A stretch of 64,000 bases of DNA from Candidatus Gastranaerophilales bacterium (GCA_028696075.1 JAQVHS010000006.1:1-64000), one strand, 5' to 3'; positions 1 through 9,137 are shown, numbered from the stretch's first letter. The notes: generated from the letters alone by a model not told the origin. Made by a program: numbers and translations.

Positions 1-252
1 ACCGCTTTGTCCGTCCTGGCGGGGAGGTCTGTTCGGATTAAAATCGCGTCTTTGTCCTTGATAGCCGCCTTGTCCGTCCTGGCGGGGAGGTCTGTCCGGA
101 TTGAATTCACGTCTTTGGCCCTGATAACCGCCTTGTCCATCCTGGCGGGGAGGTCTGTTCGGGTTAAAATCACGTCTTTGCCCCTGATAGCCGCCTTGTC
201 CGTCCTGACGAGGAGGTCTGTTCGGGTTAAAATCACGCCTTTGGCTTTGATA
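1..252 (-). repeat. 63-bp in-frame tandem repeat inside infB
   Basis: Four copies with an exact 63-base period: the hexamer aggtct recurs at 25, 88, 151 and 214. The repeats probably continue past the left edge. Each copy encodes 21 residues of the type QRRDFNPNRPPRQDGQGGYQ, with D/E and N/D substitutions between copies. The low divergence points to recent expansion by slippage or recombination in the flexible linker ahead of the IF-2 G domain. Confidence 0.93.
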
Positions 253-582
253 TTGACCCTGTCTTTCGCCTTCCGGACGTTTTTGAGTATCATCGAAAGG
301 TTTAAAAGGACGCTGCGGATGTCTTACGGTGCTTGAATAAGCTTTGCCTTTTTCTTCTGGTTTACCGGTGGGCTCTATCTCGGCAGGCTCGTGTTTTTTT
401 TCCTGCACTTGCGGCTTAGGTTTTAAAGCATTTTTAAGCGCCGTTGCTTCTTGTGCTGAAATAGAGCTGGCAGAAACTTTTCCGGAAAGTTTTAGATGTT
501 TTTCAAGCAAAGTAATCACTTCCTTGGCAGGAAGATTTACTTCCTTTGCTAAATCATAAATTCTTATTTTATCCGATGACAT
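1..582 (-). CDS. infB: Translation initiation factor IF-2, N-terminal part (3' end outside window)
   Basis: The start is ATG at 582, with GGAG eight bases upstream, and the frame stays open to the window edge. The first residues (MSSDKIRIYDLAKEVNLPAK) match the IF2_N domain, the small helical module that opens bacterial IF-2. After about residue 60 the chain becomes low-complexity and rich in Arg, Gln, Gly, Asn and Pro, made of 21-residue repeats. The GTPase core that delivers fMet-tRNA to the 30S subunit lies off the window to the left. Upstream on the same strand is a terminator and then the HEAT-protein gene, so infB has its own promoter or leader within 583-762. A typical nusA-ylxR neighbourhood is not visible. 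Confidence 0.9.
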   Translation of the reverse strand, partial: MSSDKIRIYDLAKEVNLPAKEVITLLEKHLKLSGKVSASSISAQEATALKNALKPKPQVQEKKHEPAEIEPTGKPEEKGKAYSSTVRHPQRPFKPFDDTQKRPEGERQGQYQSQRRDFNPNRPPRQDGQGGYQGQRRDFNPNRPPRQDGQGGYQGQRREFNPDRPPRQDGQGGYQGQRRDFNPNRPPRQDGQSG

Positions 583-762
583 CAGTAACTCCGAAATATT
601 TCCTTACTTTAGTTGTAACACAACCGTTAAATTTATACAAATATTTGTGTACGATTAAAGGCTTTTTAGCTTTGCAAATCATTGCTGAATCGCCATTATA
701 GGAATAAAAACTACGAAGAATCCGTCCTAACGCTTCTTTAGCCACCTCTTTTGGCAGGCAAT

Positions 763-788
763 AAAAAACCCGCATATTTTATGCGGGT
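763..788 (-). terminator. Rho-independent terminator after the HEAT-repeat gene
   Basis: A perfect 8-bp stem (768-775 pairing with 781-788, ACCCGCAT/ATGCGGGT) with a five-base loop is followed on the minus strand by six T. It lies 30 bases after the stop of the HEAT gene and separates it from infB. Confidence 0.9.
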
Positions 789-817
789 CAATAAAAGAAA
801 GGAATGCTAACCGTGAA

Positions 818-1678
818 TTAGCCTGCTATAGGCTGCTTTCTGCTATCAACAGCAGCACCCGGAATATTTTGCCAGTTTGCTGCCATGATTTTTTTGAAAG
901 CTTTTAGAGCAGTGTCTTCTAATTCACCCAGCTCCTCGGCATTCATAATCAGTTCTCTCAAAGGCATAAGCGCTCTTGTGTCTCTTAAAACACCTAAAGC
1001 TGCCGCTGCCCCTGCTCTGACTAATTCATTTTCGTCAGATTTTTTAAGAACGTCAATTAGTGCCGGAACTGCCTCAATACCACCTAACTTCCCGAGAGAT
1101 GTTACTGCATAAATTCTTACATTTACCCATTCATCGTTAAGCATATCAATGATAGGTACTACGGCTTTTTTATTGCTTAATTCGCCTAAAGCCCTTGTTG
1201 CATCACATCTTACATTAACTTTTTCATGTTTTAAAGAAATAATTAATGCGTCCGTAGCAACTTCGCCGATTTCAATAAGGGCATCAGTTGCCGTGATACA
1301 GACTTGGCTGTTTTCATCACTTAAAGCTTCAACTAACGGTTCAACAACGATTTCACCGCCTAAACGTCCCAAAGCTCTTGCTGCACGAACTCTTACGTCA
1401 ACATTCCTGTCTTCTCTTAAAGATTCAATCAAAGGAATTGTTGCGGTTGAATCGCCAAGCTCGCCTAAGGCTCTGGCTGCATATAATCTTACAGAACCGT
1501 TTTTGTCATTTTTTAATACGTTAATCAAGGTTTCAACGGCTTTTAAATCGCCCATTTCACCTAAAACTCTTGCTGCATTATATCGAACTTTTTCCGAACC
1601 GCTGTTTTGCAGTTCAAAAATTAATTCATCAAATGTCTTTTTAGATTGTTTTTTACGACTACCTACACTTAAACTCAT
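818..1678 (-). CDS. HEAT-repeat protein (PBS-lyase HEAT-like family)
   Basis: A 286-residue protein built almost wholly of about seven HEAT-like repeats of about 31 residues (VRxxAARALGELGDxxAVxPLI), the pattern of the PBS lyase HEAT-like family. In photosynthetic cyanobacteria relatives of this fold (CpcE/CpcF) attach bilins, but the repeat alone only implies a protein-protein scaffold. The start at 1678 (MSLSVGS) is chosen because GGAGGAAACCC directly precedes it. A longer frame opening at 1732 has no ribosome site. There is no signal peptide or membrane segment. The gene is monocistronic, closed by the terminator at 763-788. No substrate can be inferred. Confidence 0.85.
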   Translation of the reverse strand: MSLSVGSRKKQSKKTFDELIFELQNSGSEKVRYNAARVLGEMGDLKAVETLINVLKNDKNGSVRLYAARALGELGDSTATIPLIESLREDRNVDVRVRAARALGRLGGEIVVEPLVEALSDENSQVCITATDALIEIGEVATDALIISLKHEKVNVRCDATRALGELSNKKAVVPIIDMLNDEWVNVRIYAVTSLGKLGGIEAVPALIDVLKKSDENELVRAGAAAALGVLRDTRALMPLRELIMNAEELGELEDTALKAFKKIMAANWQNIPGAAVDSRKQPIAG

Positions 1679-1952
1679 GGGTTTCCTCCAACATAACACT
1701 TTTTCATAAAAAGTTTTTACTACTGCCTTCACTTAGATTTATAAAAACAAATTTTCTTTTTTTATTGCCTTTTTTCTTAAAATCAAGGAAGTTTTTGTTA
1801 CAGAACTTAATAAGTGTGATTTTTACATTTATTAAGTAGCGTATTTATTATAATACCATATTTTTCAAATTTTTGCACTACTTTTTCAAAAAAGGGTAAT
1901 AATTATTTTTATAAAAATAGGGTTGTTTCTTATTCTTATTGCATTGTTTTTT

Positions 1953-3242
1953 TTAAATTTTTGCAAATAAATTGCCGTTAACAATTGTATTCGCATTTAC
2001 ATTAATAATATTATTACTTATATCCTTATCACTTTCAATTAAAAATTGTAAGTAATTGGAAGAGGTTGCTTTGTAAAGATTTCCATGTTTTTTCTTCTCG
2101 ACCAATACTTCTAAAGGCATGCCTTTTAAGCTTTTTAGAAAATTCAGCTTTTTATCGAGCGCTATTCCTTTTAATCTTTTTGCCCGTTGTTTTTTCACTG
2201 TTTCATCAATTTGGCAGGGCATTTGGGCAGCTTTTGTATATTTGCGTTTGGAATAGGTAAAAATATGCATATAAGAAATCGGCATATCCTTAATATTTTG
2301 ACATGTCAATTCAAAGTCTTCGTCCGTTTCGCCCGGAAAGCCCACAATCACATCAGCGCCAATGTTAAGCGCAGGAATATTTTGTTTTAAAAAATCCAGT
2401 TTTTGCTTTACCTCCTCTACCGTATATTTACGGTTCATAGCCTGCAGGGTTTTATCATTGGCGCTTTGCAGAGATAAATGCAGATGACTGCAGTTTTTCT
2501 TAGCCTTTACCAAAAAATCAAGCATTCTCTCATCAAGCTCGGTAGGGTCGACAGAACCAAGCCTGTAGCGGTGAAGTCCTTCCATAACCTCCAGTTTTTC
2601 AAGCAAATCAACTATATTTTCCTGAGGTATAAAGTCCTTCCCCCACTGTCCAAAGTGAATACCGCTCAGGATAATTTCTTTATAGCCTTTGTCTGTAAGT
2701 GTTCGAATGTTATTTAAAATTGTTTGTTCACGGCACGAGCGGCTTTTACCCCGTGCAAAAGGAACTATACAGTATGAACAATAATTATTACAGCCGTCCT
2801 GAATTTTAATCACGGCACGGGTTTTCGAGGTTAAAACGGGTTCTGTTTCGATAAAGTGTTCTTGTAACATTATATCCTGCACAAAAACATCCCGTCGGTT
2901 CTGATTAAGTACATTAACAATATCAAGTTTTTCGCTGTTACCCGCAATAGCAAATATATCGGGGTTATTTGCCAGATTATCTTTGTCTGTTTGCGCCAAG
3001 CAGCCACACAACACTACTTTTGTATGAGGTTCATGTTTTTTCGTTTTGCGGATAAGGTAAAGAATTTCATCATCAGCTTTTGAGGTTACGCTGCAAGAGT
3101 TAATGACCGTAAATTCCGTACTTTCGGTATTCTCCAACTTAGTATAACCGTTTTTTAACAGTTTTTGAACAATAAAATCGGATTCTATCTGATTTGTTTT
3201 ACAACCAAAAGTAAATATTTTAAAAGTTTTTGCAATAGCCAT
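1953..3242 (-). CDS. mtaB: tRNA N6-threonylcarbamoyladenosine methylthiotransferase (MtaB type)
   Basis: A 429-residue radical-SAM enzyme of the MiaB/MtaB family, which adds a methylthio group to t6A37 of ANN-decoding tRNAs. The UPF0004 domain has its cluster cysteines at C14 (TFGCKTNQIES), C50 and C79 or C81. The radical-SAM CxxxCxxC is C151-C155-C158 (CNNYCSYC). A TRAM-like tail ends the protein. The TFGCKTNQ opening and the length favour MtaB over MiaB or RimO. It is the last gene of a three-gene minus-strand run, starting 3 bases after aroE ends, so it is translated from the same message. Confidence 0.88.
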   Translation of the reverse strand: MAIAKTFKIFTFGCKTNQIESDFIVQKLLKNGYTKLENTESTEFTVINSCSVTSKADDEILYLIRKTKKHEPHTKVVLCGCLAQTDKDNLANNPDIFAIAGNSEKLDIVNVLNQNRRDVFVQDIMLQEHFIETEPVLTSKTRAVIKIQDGCNNYCSYCIVPFARGKSRSCREQTILNNIRTLTDKGYKEIILSGIHFGQWGKDFIPQENIVDLLEKLEVMEGLHRYRLGSVDPTELDERMLDFLVKAKKNCSHLHLSLQSANDKTLQAMNRKYTVEEVKQKLDFLKQNIPALNIGADVIVGFPGETDEDFELTCQNIKDMPISYMHIFTYSKRKYTKAAQMPCQIDETVKKQRAKRLKGIALDKKLNFLKSLKGMPLEVLVEKKKHGNLYKATSSNYLQFLIESDKDISNNIINVNANTIVNGNLFAKI

Positions 3243-3245
3243 TGT

Positions 3246-4094
3246 TTAAAACTCTTTCAAAGCGTTTAAAGCAGCTTGTTTCATAACGTCAAAGGAAGGA
3301 GTTTTGCCGCTCCAAATTTCAAAAGCCCGCAACCCTTGCAAAACAAGCATATCCAAACCGCCTATTGTTTGCAAGCCTAAAGATTGTGCGTTTTGGATGA
3401 AAAGAGTATCTTGCGGATTGTAAACCAAGTCGTATACCAAAGCTGTTTTTGGCGCTGCCGCCAAAGCTGCTTTATCAAGCGGTGATTGATTTTCATTCTC
3501 ACCGATTGTGCCTAAGGGAGTGGCATTAACAATAATATCAGTATTTTTCAGGTTTAGTGCTTTGTTTAAATCAGCCGTTTCAAAATTTACATCGGCAAAC
3601 TTGTTTTGTAACTCCCCGGCAAGTTCTCTGATATTATTCGGATTGCGTACAAAAAGCCTGATTGATTTAACCCCTGTTTGAACTAAGCCTGTTATCACCG
3701 CTCTTGAAGCTCCTCCTGCTCCTATCACGGCAGCTGATTTGAGATTTTGGCGCAAAGAGGGCGGAATTGCTTCCACAAACCCGTAAATATCGGTATTATA
3801 GCCTATAAGACATTTATCAGGAGTGATTTTCACCGTATTAACAGCGTTGATAAGCTTTGCATTATCGTCAATTTCATCCAAAAAGTCTAAAATATCAACT
3901 TTGTACGGAATTGTTACATTAAAACCGCTAAAATCATTGGTTTTAAAAAATTCGATTTGTGCTGCCAGTTTTGTTTGTTCGGTTTCAAATTTTTCATAAG
4001 AACCTTCAACCCCGATTTCTTTCATCGCAGCTGTTTGCATTGGTGCAGAAATTGAGTGTTTGAGCGGATAGCCTATTATGCCGAGTTTTAACAT
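3246..4094 (-). CDS. aroE: Shikimate dehydrogenase (NADP-dependent)
   Basis: A 282-residue, full-length AroE that reduces 3-dehydroshikimate to shikimate in the chorismate pathway. The N-terminal substrate domain carries the GYPLKHSISAPMQ motif, catalytic Lys65 (NVTIPYK) and Asp102 (YNTDIYG). The NADP-binding loop is GAGGASRA at 125-132. The C-terminal GLDMLVLQG helix is typical of the family. The gene lies 12 bases after the upstream coiled-coil gene and 3 bases before mtaB, forming one operon. Confidence 0.95.
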   Translation of the reverse strand: MLKLGIIGYPLKHSISAPMQTAAMKEIGVEGSYEKFETEQTKLAAQIEFFKTNDFSGFNVTIPYKVDILDFLDEIDDNAKLINAVNTVKITPDKCLIGYNTDIYGFVEAIPPSLRQNLKSAAVIGAGGASRAVITGLVQTGVKSIRLFVRNPNNIRELAGELQNKFADVNFETADLNKALNLKNTDIIVNATPLGTIGENENQSPLDKAALAAAPKTALVYDLVYNPQDTLFIQNAQSLGLQTIGGLDMLVLQGLRAFEIWSGKTPSFDVMKQAALNALKEF

Positions 4095-4106
4095 TGTTAT
4101 CTCTTA

Positions 4107-4643
4107 TTATTTTTTGCCGGTCAATATAAATAAATTGATTAATTCACCCAGTTGAGCCGCCTGTCTTTTATGGAGCTGTATTTTATGCTCAAGGGCTTTG
4201 ATATTAGTTTTGTATTCTTCAATGCTGTTTGCACAATCCCTGATTGAATTTCCGAGGTCTTCCTGAATATATTGCGCCTCTGACAAAACCGTTTTCATGG
4301 AAATGCCCATCGCTTCCATTGTTTGTCTTATAATTTGAGCGCCTATTTGTCTGTTAACTCCTTGCGGAAGCTGGCTTATAAGTTTTTTTAAAACCATAAC
4401 ATTTTCAGGCAGTTCCAAATCTTCGGCTTCTGAAGTTTCATATTTATATTCATGAAAAGCAGGCTCTTTAGGCTCTTGTAATTCTTGTGAAAAATTAAAT
4501 GCCGACAAAGACGGGGCTTCTTCTTTTTCTTCAAAAGTTTCGTCAGATGCAACCGGTGTGATTTCTATTTCATCTTTTTTTAGCGCTTCAACTATTTTTT
4601 TCCCTACACCTTCGGGTAATCTGGCTTGATTGTTTGGCTCCAT
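4107..4643 (-). CDS. Unknown protein with C-terminal coiled coil
   Basis: 178 residues. Residues 1-75 are acidic and low-complexity. From about 80 a conserved-looking segment (LPQGVNRQIGAQIIRQTMEAMGIS) leads into a coiled coil with heptad-spaced L/I to the end (ALEHKIQLHKRQAAQLGELI). There is no signal peptide, membrane helix or catalytic motif. The C-terminal half recalls small cyanobacterial proteins annotated only as hypothetical, but I cannot name a family. It is first in the operon with aroE and mtaB and is divergent from the LCP gene at 4765, sharing a 121-bp AT-rich intergenic region. Confidence 0.75.
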   Translation of the reverse strand: MEPNNQARLPEGVGKKIVEALKKDEIEITPVASDETFEEKEEAPSLSAFNFSQELQEPKEPAFHEYKYETSEAEDLELPENVMVLKKLISQLPQGVNRQIGAQIIRQTMEAMGISMKTVLSEAQYIQEDLGNSIRDCANSIEEYKTNIKALEHKIQLHKRQAAQLGELINLFILTGKK

Positions 4644-4764
4644 AGTCTCTCCTTAAACTTTCACAAAATGGTAATACAATTATATGATAAAAATAAAAAA
4701 ATTTTATAATAATATTTTTTTCTGATATAAAATATTATTAAAGCATTTTTTAGAGAGATGATAA

Positions 4765-6105
4765 ATGGACGATAAAAACAACAATAATCTACTTGAAGTA
4801 ACGGATGATTTTTTAAACGATAAAGAAGAATATTTTGAAAAATATGCCAAAAGCGAAAAAGCTGATACGTTTTTAACTAAATTAATAGTGATATCGGTTT
4901 TGTTAAGTTTTATTTTAGTAGGGGTCGTAATTTTTTCCCCGTTTGACAAATTAAACACCGTTAATTTAGGCGCTTGGTTTAAAAATGCAGCCCAAAAAGT
5001 TAAAAACAAAAATTCCATCGCAGAATCAAAAGAAGGGTTTAACCTCTTTCACAAGAGGGAAAACATATTACTTTTAGGGGTAGACTCCAACGGCGAGGAG
5101 TCAGACCCGTTTGAAAACACCAGAAGCGATACTATTATGATAATCAACCTGGACAGCGCTTCAAAAAGCGTGTCGGTTCTCTCAATACCCAGAGACAGCA
5201 AAGTTTATATAGCTCAAAGACATGGCATCGACAAAATCAACGCTGCCCATGCTCTTGGCGGGGTCGATTTAACCATACAAACCATTGAAGATATGTTCGG
5301 TATAAAAGTTCACCACTATATAGTAGCCAATACCCAAGGTGTTCAGGAAATAGTGTCGGCACTCGGTACAATTCCCGTTAACGTTGAAAAAAGGTTAAAA
5401 TATACCGATTATTCGGGGCGGCTTTTTATAGATTTACAGCCCGGAAAGCATGACCTCAACGCAAAACAGGTTGAAGAATTTATAAGATTCAGGCATGACC
5501 TTACAGGTGATATAGGAAGAACAGAGCGTCAAAGAATGCTGATGAAAGGTCTTGTAACAAGACTTCAATCACCTGATGTTATTGCCAAATTACCTGATAT
5601 CATTGCTATTACAAACAAATATATAAAAACGGATATGACGATTTTTGATTTAACCCGTTATGCGGGAATAGCAAAAAATGTTAATCTTGACGATGTACAG
5701 GTAGCAACGCTGCCCGGTCATCCTTCTCAAAACTCTATTGTAAGTTATTGGATTTTAGAGCCTGAAAAAGTTCAGGATATTATAGACAGATTAATTTACA
5801 GAATTGAACCGGAAACAGTATCTGCAGCGCCATTGAAAGTGAGTATTTTATATGACGGCAATCATAAAGATGCTGTGGAAGATTTTAAAGCTATTTTAAA
5901 AGACAATAATGCGGAAATTATTTGTGAACAAAAAACAAAGAAAGTTGTACCCGAAATAATTGCGCACAATACCAACTTTTCAACCCAAAATTACAAAAAT
6001 TTCAAACGTTTAATGCCGCCGTTAAAATCAGCGCACTTAACTTATGCGCCGGATTTGTACTATTGTGCGGAATCTGATGTTACTGTTGTTTTAGCAGGAG
6101 AATAG
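4765..6105 (+). CDS. LytR-CpsA-Psr (LCP) family cell-wall glycopolymer ligase
   Basis: A 446-residue type II membrane protein. It has a cytoplasmic tail to about residue 37, a single transmembrane helix at about 38-58, then the LCP domain (NILLLGVDSNG, RSDTIMIINLD, SIPRDSKVYI, GGVDLTIQTIE, RFRHDLTGDIGRTERQR). Family members transfer undecaprenyl-pyrophosphate-linked glycopolymers to peptidoglycan outside the membrane. A C-terminal LytR_C-like domain starts near residue 355 (LKVSILYDGNHKDA). The start has AGAGAG upstream. TATAAT-like hexamers at 4705 and 4726 are candidate -10 elements. The nitroreductase gene follows 8 bases downstream. Confidence 0.9.
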   Translation: MDDKNNNNLLEVTDDFLNDKEEYFEKYAKSEKADTFLTKLIVISVLLSFILVGVVIFSPFDKLNTVNLGAWFKNAAQKVKNKNSIAESKEGFNLFHKRENILLLGVDSNGEESDPFENTRSDTIMIINLDSASKSVSVLSIPRDSKVYIAQRHGIDKINAAHALGGVDLTIQTIEDMFGIKVHHYIVANTQGVQEIVSALGTIPVNVEKRLKYTDYSGRLFIDLQPGKHDLNAKQVEEFIRFRHDLTGDIGRTERQRMLMKGLVTRLQSPDVIAKLPDIIAITNKYIKTDMTIFDLTRYAGIAKNVNLDDVQVATLPGHPSQNSIVSYWILEPEKVQDIIDRLIYRIEPETVSAAPLKVSILYDGNHKDAVEDFKAILKDNNAEIICEQKTKKVVPEIIAHNTNFSTQNYKNFKRLMPPLKSAHLTYAPDLYYCAESDVTVVLAGE

Positions 6106-6113
6106 AGGTTATT

Positions 6114-6773
6114 ATGATTTTAGACACTATAAAAAGCAGGTATGCCTTAAGAAATTTTGACGCAAAAATGCCGTCTTTAGACGACATAAGAGATATTTTA
6201 GAAGCCGGCAGACTTGCCCCTTCATGGATGAATATACAACCCTGGCATTTTATTGTAGTAAAAGACCCCAACACAAAACAGCTTTTGTACAATTTGTCGC
6301 AAAATCAGCAGCATGTGCTTAATGCACCTGTTATTATTGCCTGTTGTTGTGATTTAAGCTGTTTTGATTTTGAAAATTTCAAAACAATGCTTGAAAAACG
6401 ACCCGGCATGACACAGGAAAGACTTCAATTTATATTGAATAACAAAGCTTTAAACCCTGCCGCGCATTCGCAGGAAATGGTAAGATTAAGAGCGGTAGAA
6501 GAGCTTACTTATGCAATAGCCTATATGACGCTTGAAGCTCATGAAAAAGGCTTAGAAACCTGCGTTGTAGGCGCTATTGGGAACGAACTTACCAATTCTG
6601 TTTCTGATGTTTATGCAGTGGTTAAAGAAGAATTGGAATTGCCTAAAAATGTTATCTTATCTTCACTTTTACTTGCAGGATACCCTGCAAACCCCGCCGA
6701 AGCACTATTGCCCAAAGACAGAAAAAGTTTTGACAGTGTAGTATCTTTTGAAAAATATTCGCAAGCCCAATAA
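6114..6773 (+). CDS. Nitroreductase-family FMN oxidoreductase
   Basis: A 219-residue protein with the family opening (IKSRYALRNFDAKMP), the FMN-contact segment LEAGRLAPSWMNIQPWHFIVV, and a C-terminal GAIGNE/LLAGYPA region typical of NfsA/NfnB-like flavoproteins. These bind FMN and reduce nitroaromatics, quinones or flavins with NAD(P)H. The physiological substrate cannot be read from sequence. A cysteine-rich patch (IIACCCDLSC, about residues 79-88) is unusual for the family. The gene follows the LCP gene by 8 bases with GAGG before the ATG, so they probably share a transcript. Confidence 0.85.
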   Translation: MILDTIKSRYALRNFDAKMPSLDDIRDILEAGRLAPSWMNIQPWHFIVVKDPNTKQLLYNLSQNQQHVLNAPVIIACCCDLSCFDFENFKTMLEKRPGMTQERLQFILNNKALNPAAHSQEMVRLRAVEELTYAIAYMTLEAHEKGLETCVVGAIGNELTNSVSDVYAVVKEELELPKNVILSSLLLAGYPANPAEALLPKDRKSFDSVVSFEKYSQAQ

Positions 6774-6798
6774 TTTTCGCGGATAAATTATTATACGC

Positions 6799-8085
6799 TC
6801 AACCGGACATCTGCAAGGACGGATACCTTTCTATATAAGCTTTTACGTCGAATTTGCCTTTTGCCCCTTTGAAAGTCATCGGTCTTATTTTGCCCGTAAC
6901 GGGGCGCTGCGCGAAAGCTCTGTCGTGAAGCCCGCCTATAGACCATAAAATACCGACATAACCGTTAGACGACGGTGCATCAAAAGCGTACTTATCGTTA
7001 AGATAAATACAACGCTCAAGAGCCGTTTGAGGGTTCGGACTCCACTCGGCAATCTTTTTTGCCCAATACATTCTCATATACCCATGGATAAGCCCTTCTT
7101 TTAACAGCTGAATTTGTGCCGCATTCCAAAGAGGATCAATGGTTTTGGCATTTTCAAGCTCTTCTGTGGAATATAAATAAGTTCTTAAGTCGGCAGAATG
7201 CTCCCTCAATGTTTCTTTTGCCCAATTTGGTATACCATCCAAACTTTTAAAGTCGCTATTGTAAAAACAAAAATTATCCGCCAGTTCTTTTCTCACAATT
7301 AACTCTTCTAAAAAAGCCTCTTTATCCGCATCTGCCGCATCTGACTTTATAACCTCAAGAGCTATACGCTGCGAAGAAATAAACCCCCAATTTAAATATT
7401 TGGAAAAGCCGGAAGTTACGTTTTTGTCGGGCTTATTTTTAAATTCTGCATAACAGGGTAACTTCTCTCCCATAAAATATCTAAGCTCATTCATTAAATC
7501 ATTTCTTAAAAGGTCTACACGGGGATATTCGCTCAAAAATTCCGATACACTCAGGTAAATTTTCCGTCTTAAACCCGAAGCATTGTACTCCTCTTTGTGG
7601 GAAACAAAAAACGCAGGTAAAACATTATGTCCGTCAATTTCAATAATTTTAAATTTATTTTCCGGCAAAAACTTACTTTCAATCGGATTAAAATCTTTTA
7701 TTACAAGAGCAGGCGGGTTATTTTGGAAATATTCGGATACCTGCTGCTCATCAGAAAAAATTTCATAGCAAAAATTTAAAGTTCTAAAATCCTGTTTTGT
7801 TACTTGAAACCTTGCCGTAAAGAAATTTTCTTTGGTTTTAAGCTCAAATTTCGGGATTAAAAAAATAATTTTTATTGCACGATTTAATTCGGTAGATTTT
7901 TGCACCGCATAATTCAATGCAAAATTATCATAACAGCGAAATTCCCTTGTTATCAAATAAACCACATCCCCGTCCGCTTCGGGCAAGGCATTCAACTCCA
8001 ATAAACGGTGAGGGTTAACAAACTTTTCCTCAGCAAAATAATTACCGGTGTAATCTAATAAATTATTTTTTTTAATTCGTTCCAT
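6799..8085 (-). CDS. phr: Class II deoxyribodipyrimidine photolyase
   Basis: 428 residues, typical for class II CPD photolyases, which use FAD and light to split cyclobutane pyrimidine dimers. The N-terminal photolyase domain has VVYLITREFRCYDNFALNYA. The FAD-binding part shows the class II signature HGYMRMYWAKKIAEW, then YLNDKYAFDAPSSNGYVGIL and WSIGGLHDRAF. These W/H/R/N positions match class II, not class I. No strong Shine-Dalgarno is seen before the ATG at 8085. It stands alone, convergent with the nitroreductase gene. A light-dependent repair enzyme is notable if the organism lives in a gut. Confidence 0.9.
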   Translation of the reverse strand: MERIKKNNLLDYTGNYFAEEKFVNPHRLLELNALPEADGDVVYLITREFRCYDNFALNYAVQKSTELNRAIKIIFLIPKFELKTKENFFTARFQVTKQDFRTLNFCYEIFSDEQQVSEYFQNNPPALVIKDFNPIESKFLPENKFKIIEIDGHNVLPAFFVSHKEEYNASGLRRKIYLSVSEFLSEYPRVDLLRNDLMNELRYFMGEKLPCYAEFKNKPDKNVTSGFSKYLNWGFISSQRIALEVIKSDAADADKEAFLEELIVRKELADNFCFYNSDFKSLDGIPNWAKETLREHSADLRTYLYSTEELENAKTIDPLWNAAQIQLLKEGLIHGYMRMYWAKKIAEWSPNPQTALERCIYLNDKYAFDAPSSNGYVGILWSIGGLHDRAFAQRPVTGKIRPMTFKGAKGKFDVKAYIERYPSLQMSG

Positions 8086-8157
8086 TTCATTGTTATAAAG
8101 GATTTTAGGATTTAGTCAATCCCCTTATCGCTTAATAGCAAAAATGATTTTCAAAGC

Positions 8158-8784
8158 CTATTCAAAGTTTTCTTCATGGTAAAAACCGCCGCCGCAAATG
8201 ATTTCAATAACTTTTAATAAAAACTCTCTTGCCGCATTTGACTGGTTAATTTTGTATTCAATATTGCCGATGTGTCTTATTTTCATAACAGCGTCTTTGT
8301 TCGGGTCGGAAGGCACGTACATGGACGCCATTTCGCAGCTTAAAACGCCCGGATATTGAAGGTCTGAAATATCCATAGAGGCGTTCTTAAAATCGCCGTT
8401 AAGCGCAATAATCCGACCGCAGAACATTGGTGCGTTATCACTTCTGTATAGGGCTTGGGGTTTGGTGTTGCCCCGCGTGGTAAAGCTGATACTGTGCCAA
8501 AGTATATTTAAAATCCCGACCGACTTGTCAGCATCAATTGTACAGCTGATATTGTTCGGGTTAATTCCTTTTTCTTCAAAGTTTTTTTTCATAGTCGCAA
8601 CAACTTCTTCCATGGTCTTCAACATATCTGAAAAAACTTTGTTTGTGTTTTTTGCTGAATCAGTGTGTTCACAATATTGCTTGTACATATGCGAAGTTAC
8701 AAGGCTAAGGCGTTCTTTAATTATGCTTGATTTTGAATTAGAGGTAACTGTGTCATTTTTGGAATAAAAAAATTCGCTGTTCAT
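8158..8784 (-). CDS. Unknown soluble protein
   Basis: 208 residues with no family I recognise. There is no signal peptide or membrane helix. The N-terminal third is Ser/Thr/Lys-rich and helical (MYKQYCEHTDSAKNTNKVFSD). The middle has alternating beta-like stretches (IGILNILWHSISFTTRG-type, PMFCGRIIALNG). GGAG stands about 12 bases before the ATG. It is the last chromosomal gene before the element at 9007. In an element-free chromosome it would lie just downstream of the tRNA-Gln gene on the same strand. Confidence 0.7.
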   Translation of the reverse strand: MNSEFFYSKNDTVTSNSKSSIIKERLSLVTSHMYKQYCEHTDSAKNTNKVFSDMLKTMEEVVATMKKNFEEKGINPNNISCTIDADKSVGILNILWHSISFTTRGNTKPQALYRSDNAPMFCGRIIALNGDFKNASMDISDLQYPGVLSCEMASMYVPSDPNKDAVMKIRHIGNIEYKINQSNAAREFLLKVIEIICGGGFYHEENFE

Positions 8785-8860
8785 TTATTAATATCTCCCA
8801 AGGTTGCTTTGATTTTATTCTACCCTTTATTTATCAATCATCCAAAAAATTAACAACTAT

Positions 8861-8890
8861 TTTACATATCGAAGATTTGTCGTTTATAAT
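8861..8890 (+). promoter_or_regulatory. Strong sigma70-type promoter (TTTACA-18-TATAAT)
   Basis: TTTACA at 8861-8866 and a consensus TATAAT at 8885-8890, spaced 18 bases, point rightwards. The predicted start is near 8897, with no ORF behind it. The transcript would run through GC-richer sequence to the terminator at 9138-9174. Confidence 0.6.
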
Positions 8891-9006
8891 AAACGGCTGC
8901 ATCCGTCAAACTACGCAACGTTCTTTGATGTTCACTTAGTTAGAGATTCAAACTCCATATAGCTGGAGAGGCGGTCTAGGGCTAAAATACCGGCAGATTG
9001 AGAATA

Positions 9007-9023
9007 TGGGGTGAAAGGATTCG
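9007..9023. repeat. Left attachment site (attL), 17-bp copy of the tRNA-Gln 3' end
   Basis: tggggtgaaaggattcg is identical and in the same orientation to 26986-27002, inside the tRNA-Gln gene. The flanks differ on both sides. A 17-bp exact match is far beyond chance in 64 kb, and the other copy coincides with the end of the serine recombinase gene. Confidence 0.85.
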
Positions 9024-9137
9024 CTTGAGATGTGGGTGAGGGTATGGAACCCGAACCTTACAGCTCAGGATACTCGAAGAGCAGAACCTCGCTTGTGTGA
9101 AAGCGCAAGTCAGGTTTGGATAGTTACCCGAATATGC

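Noticed and set aside
569-775. 68-codon ORF on minus strand between the HEAT gene and infB, at the place of ylxR
   Set aside because: Its first codon lies inside the terminator stem, it overlaps the infB start, and it does not show the YlxR Cys/Gly/Arg motifs. Kept only as leader DNA of infB.
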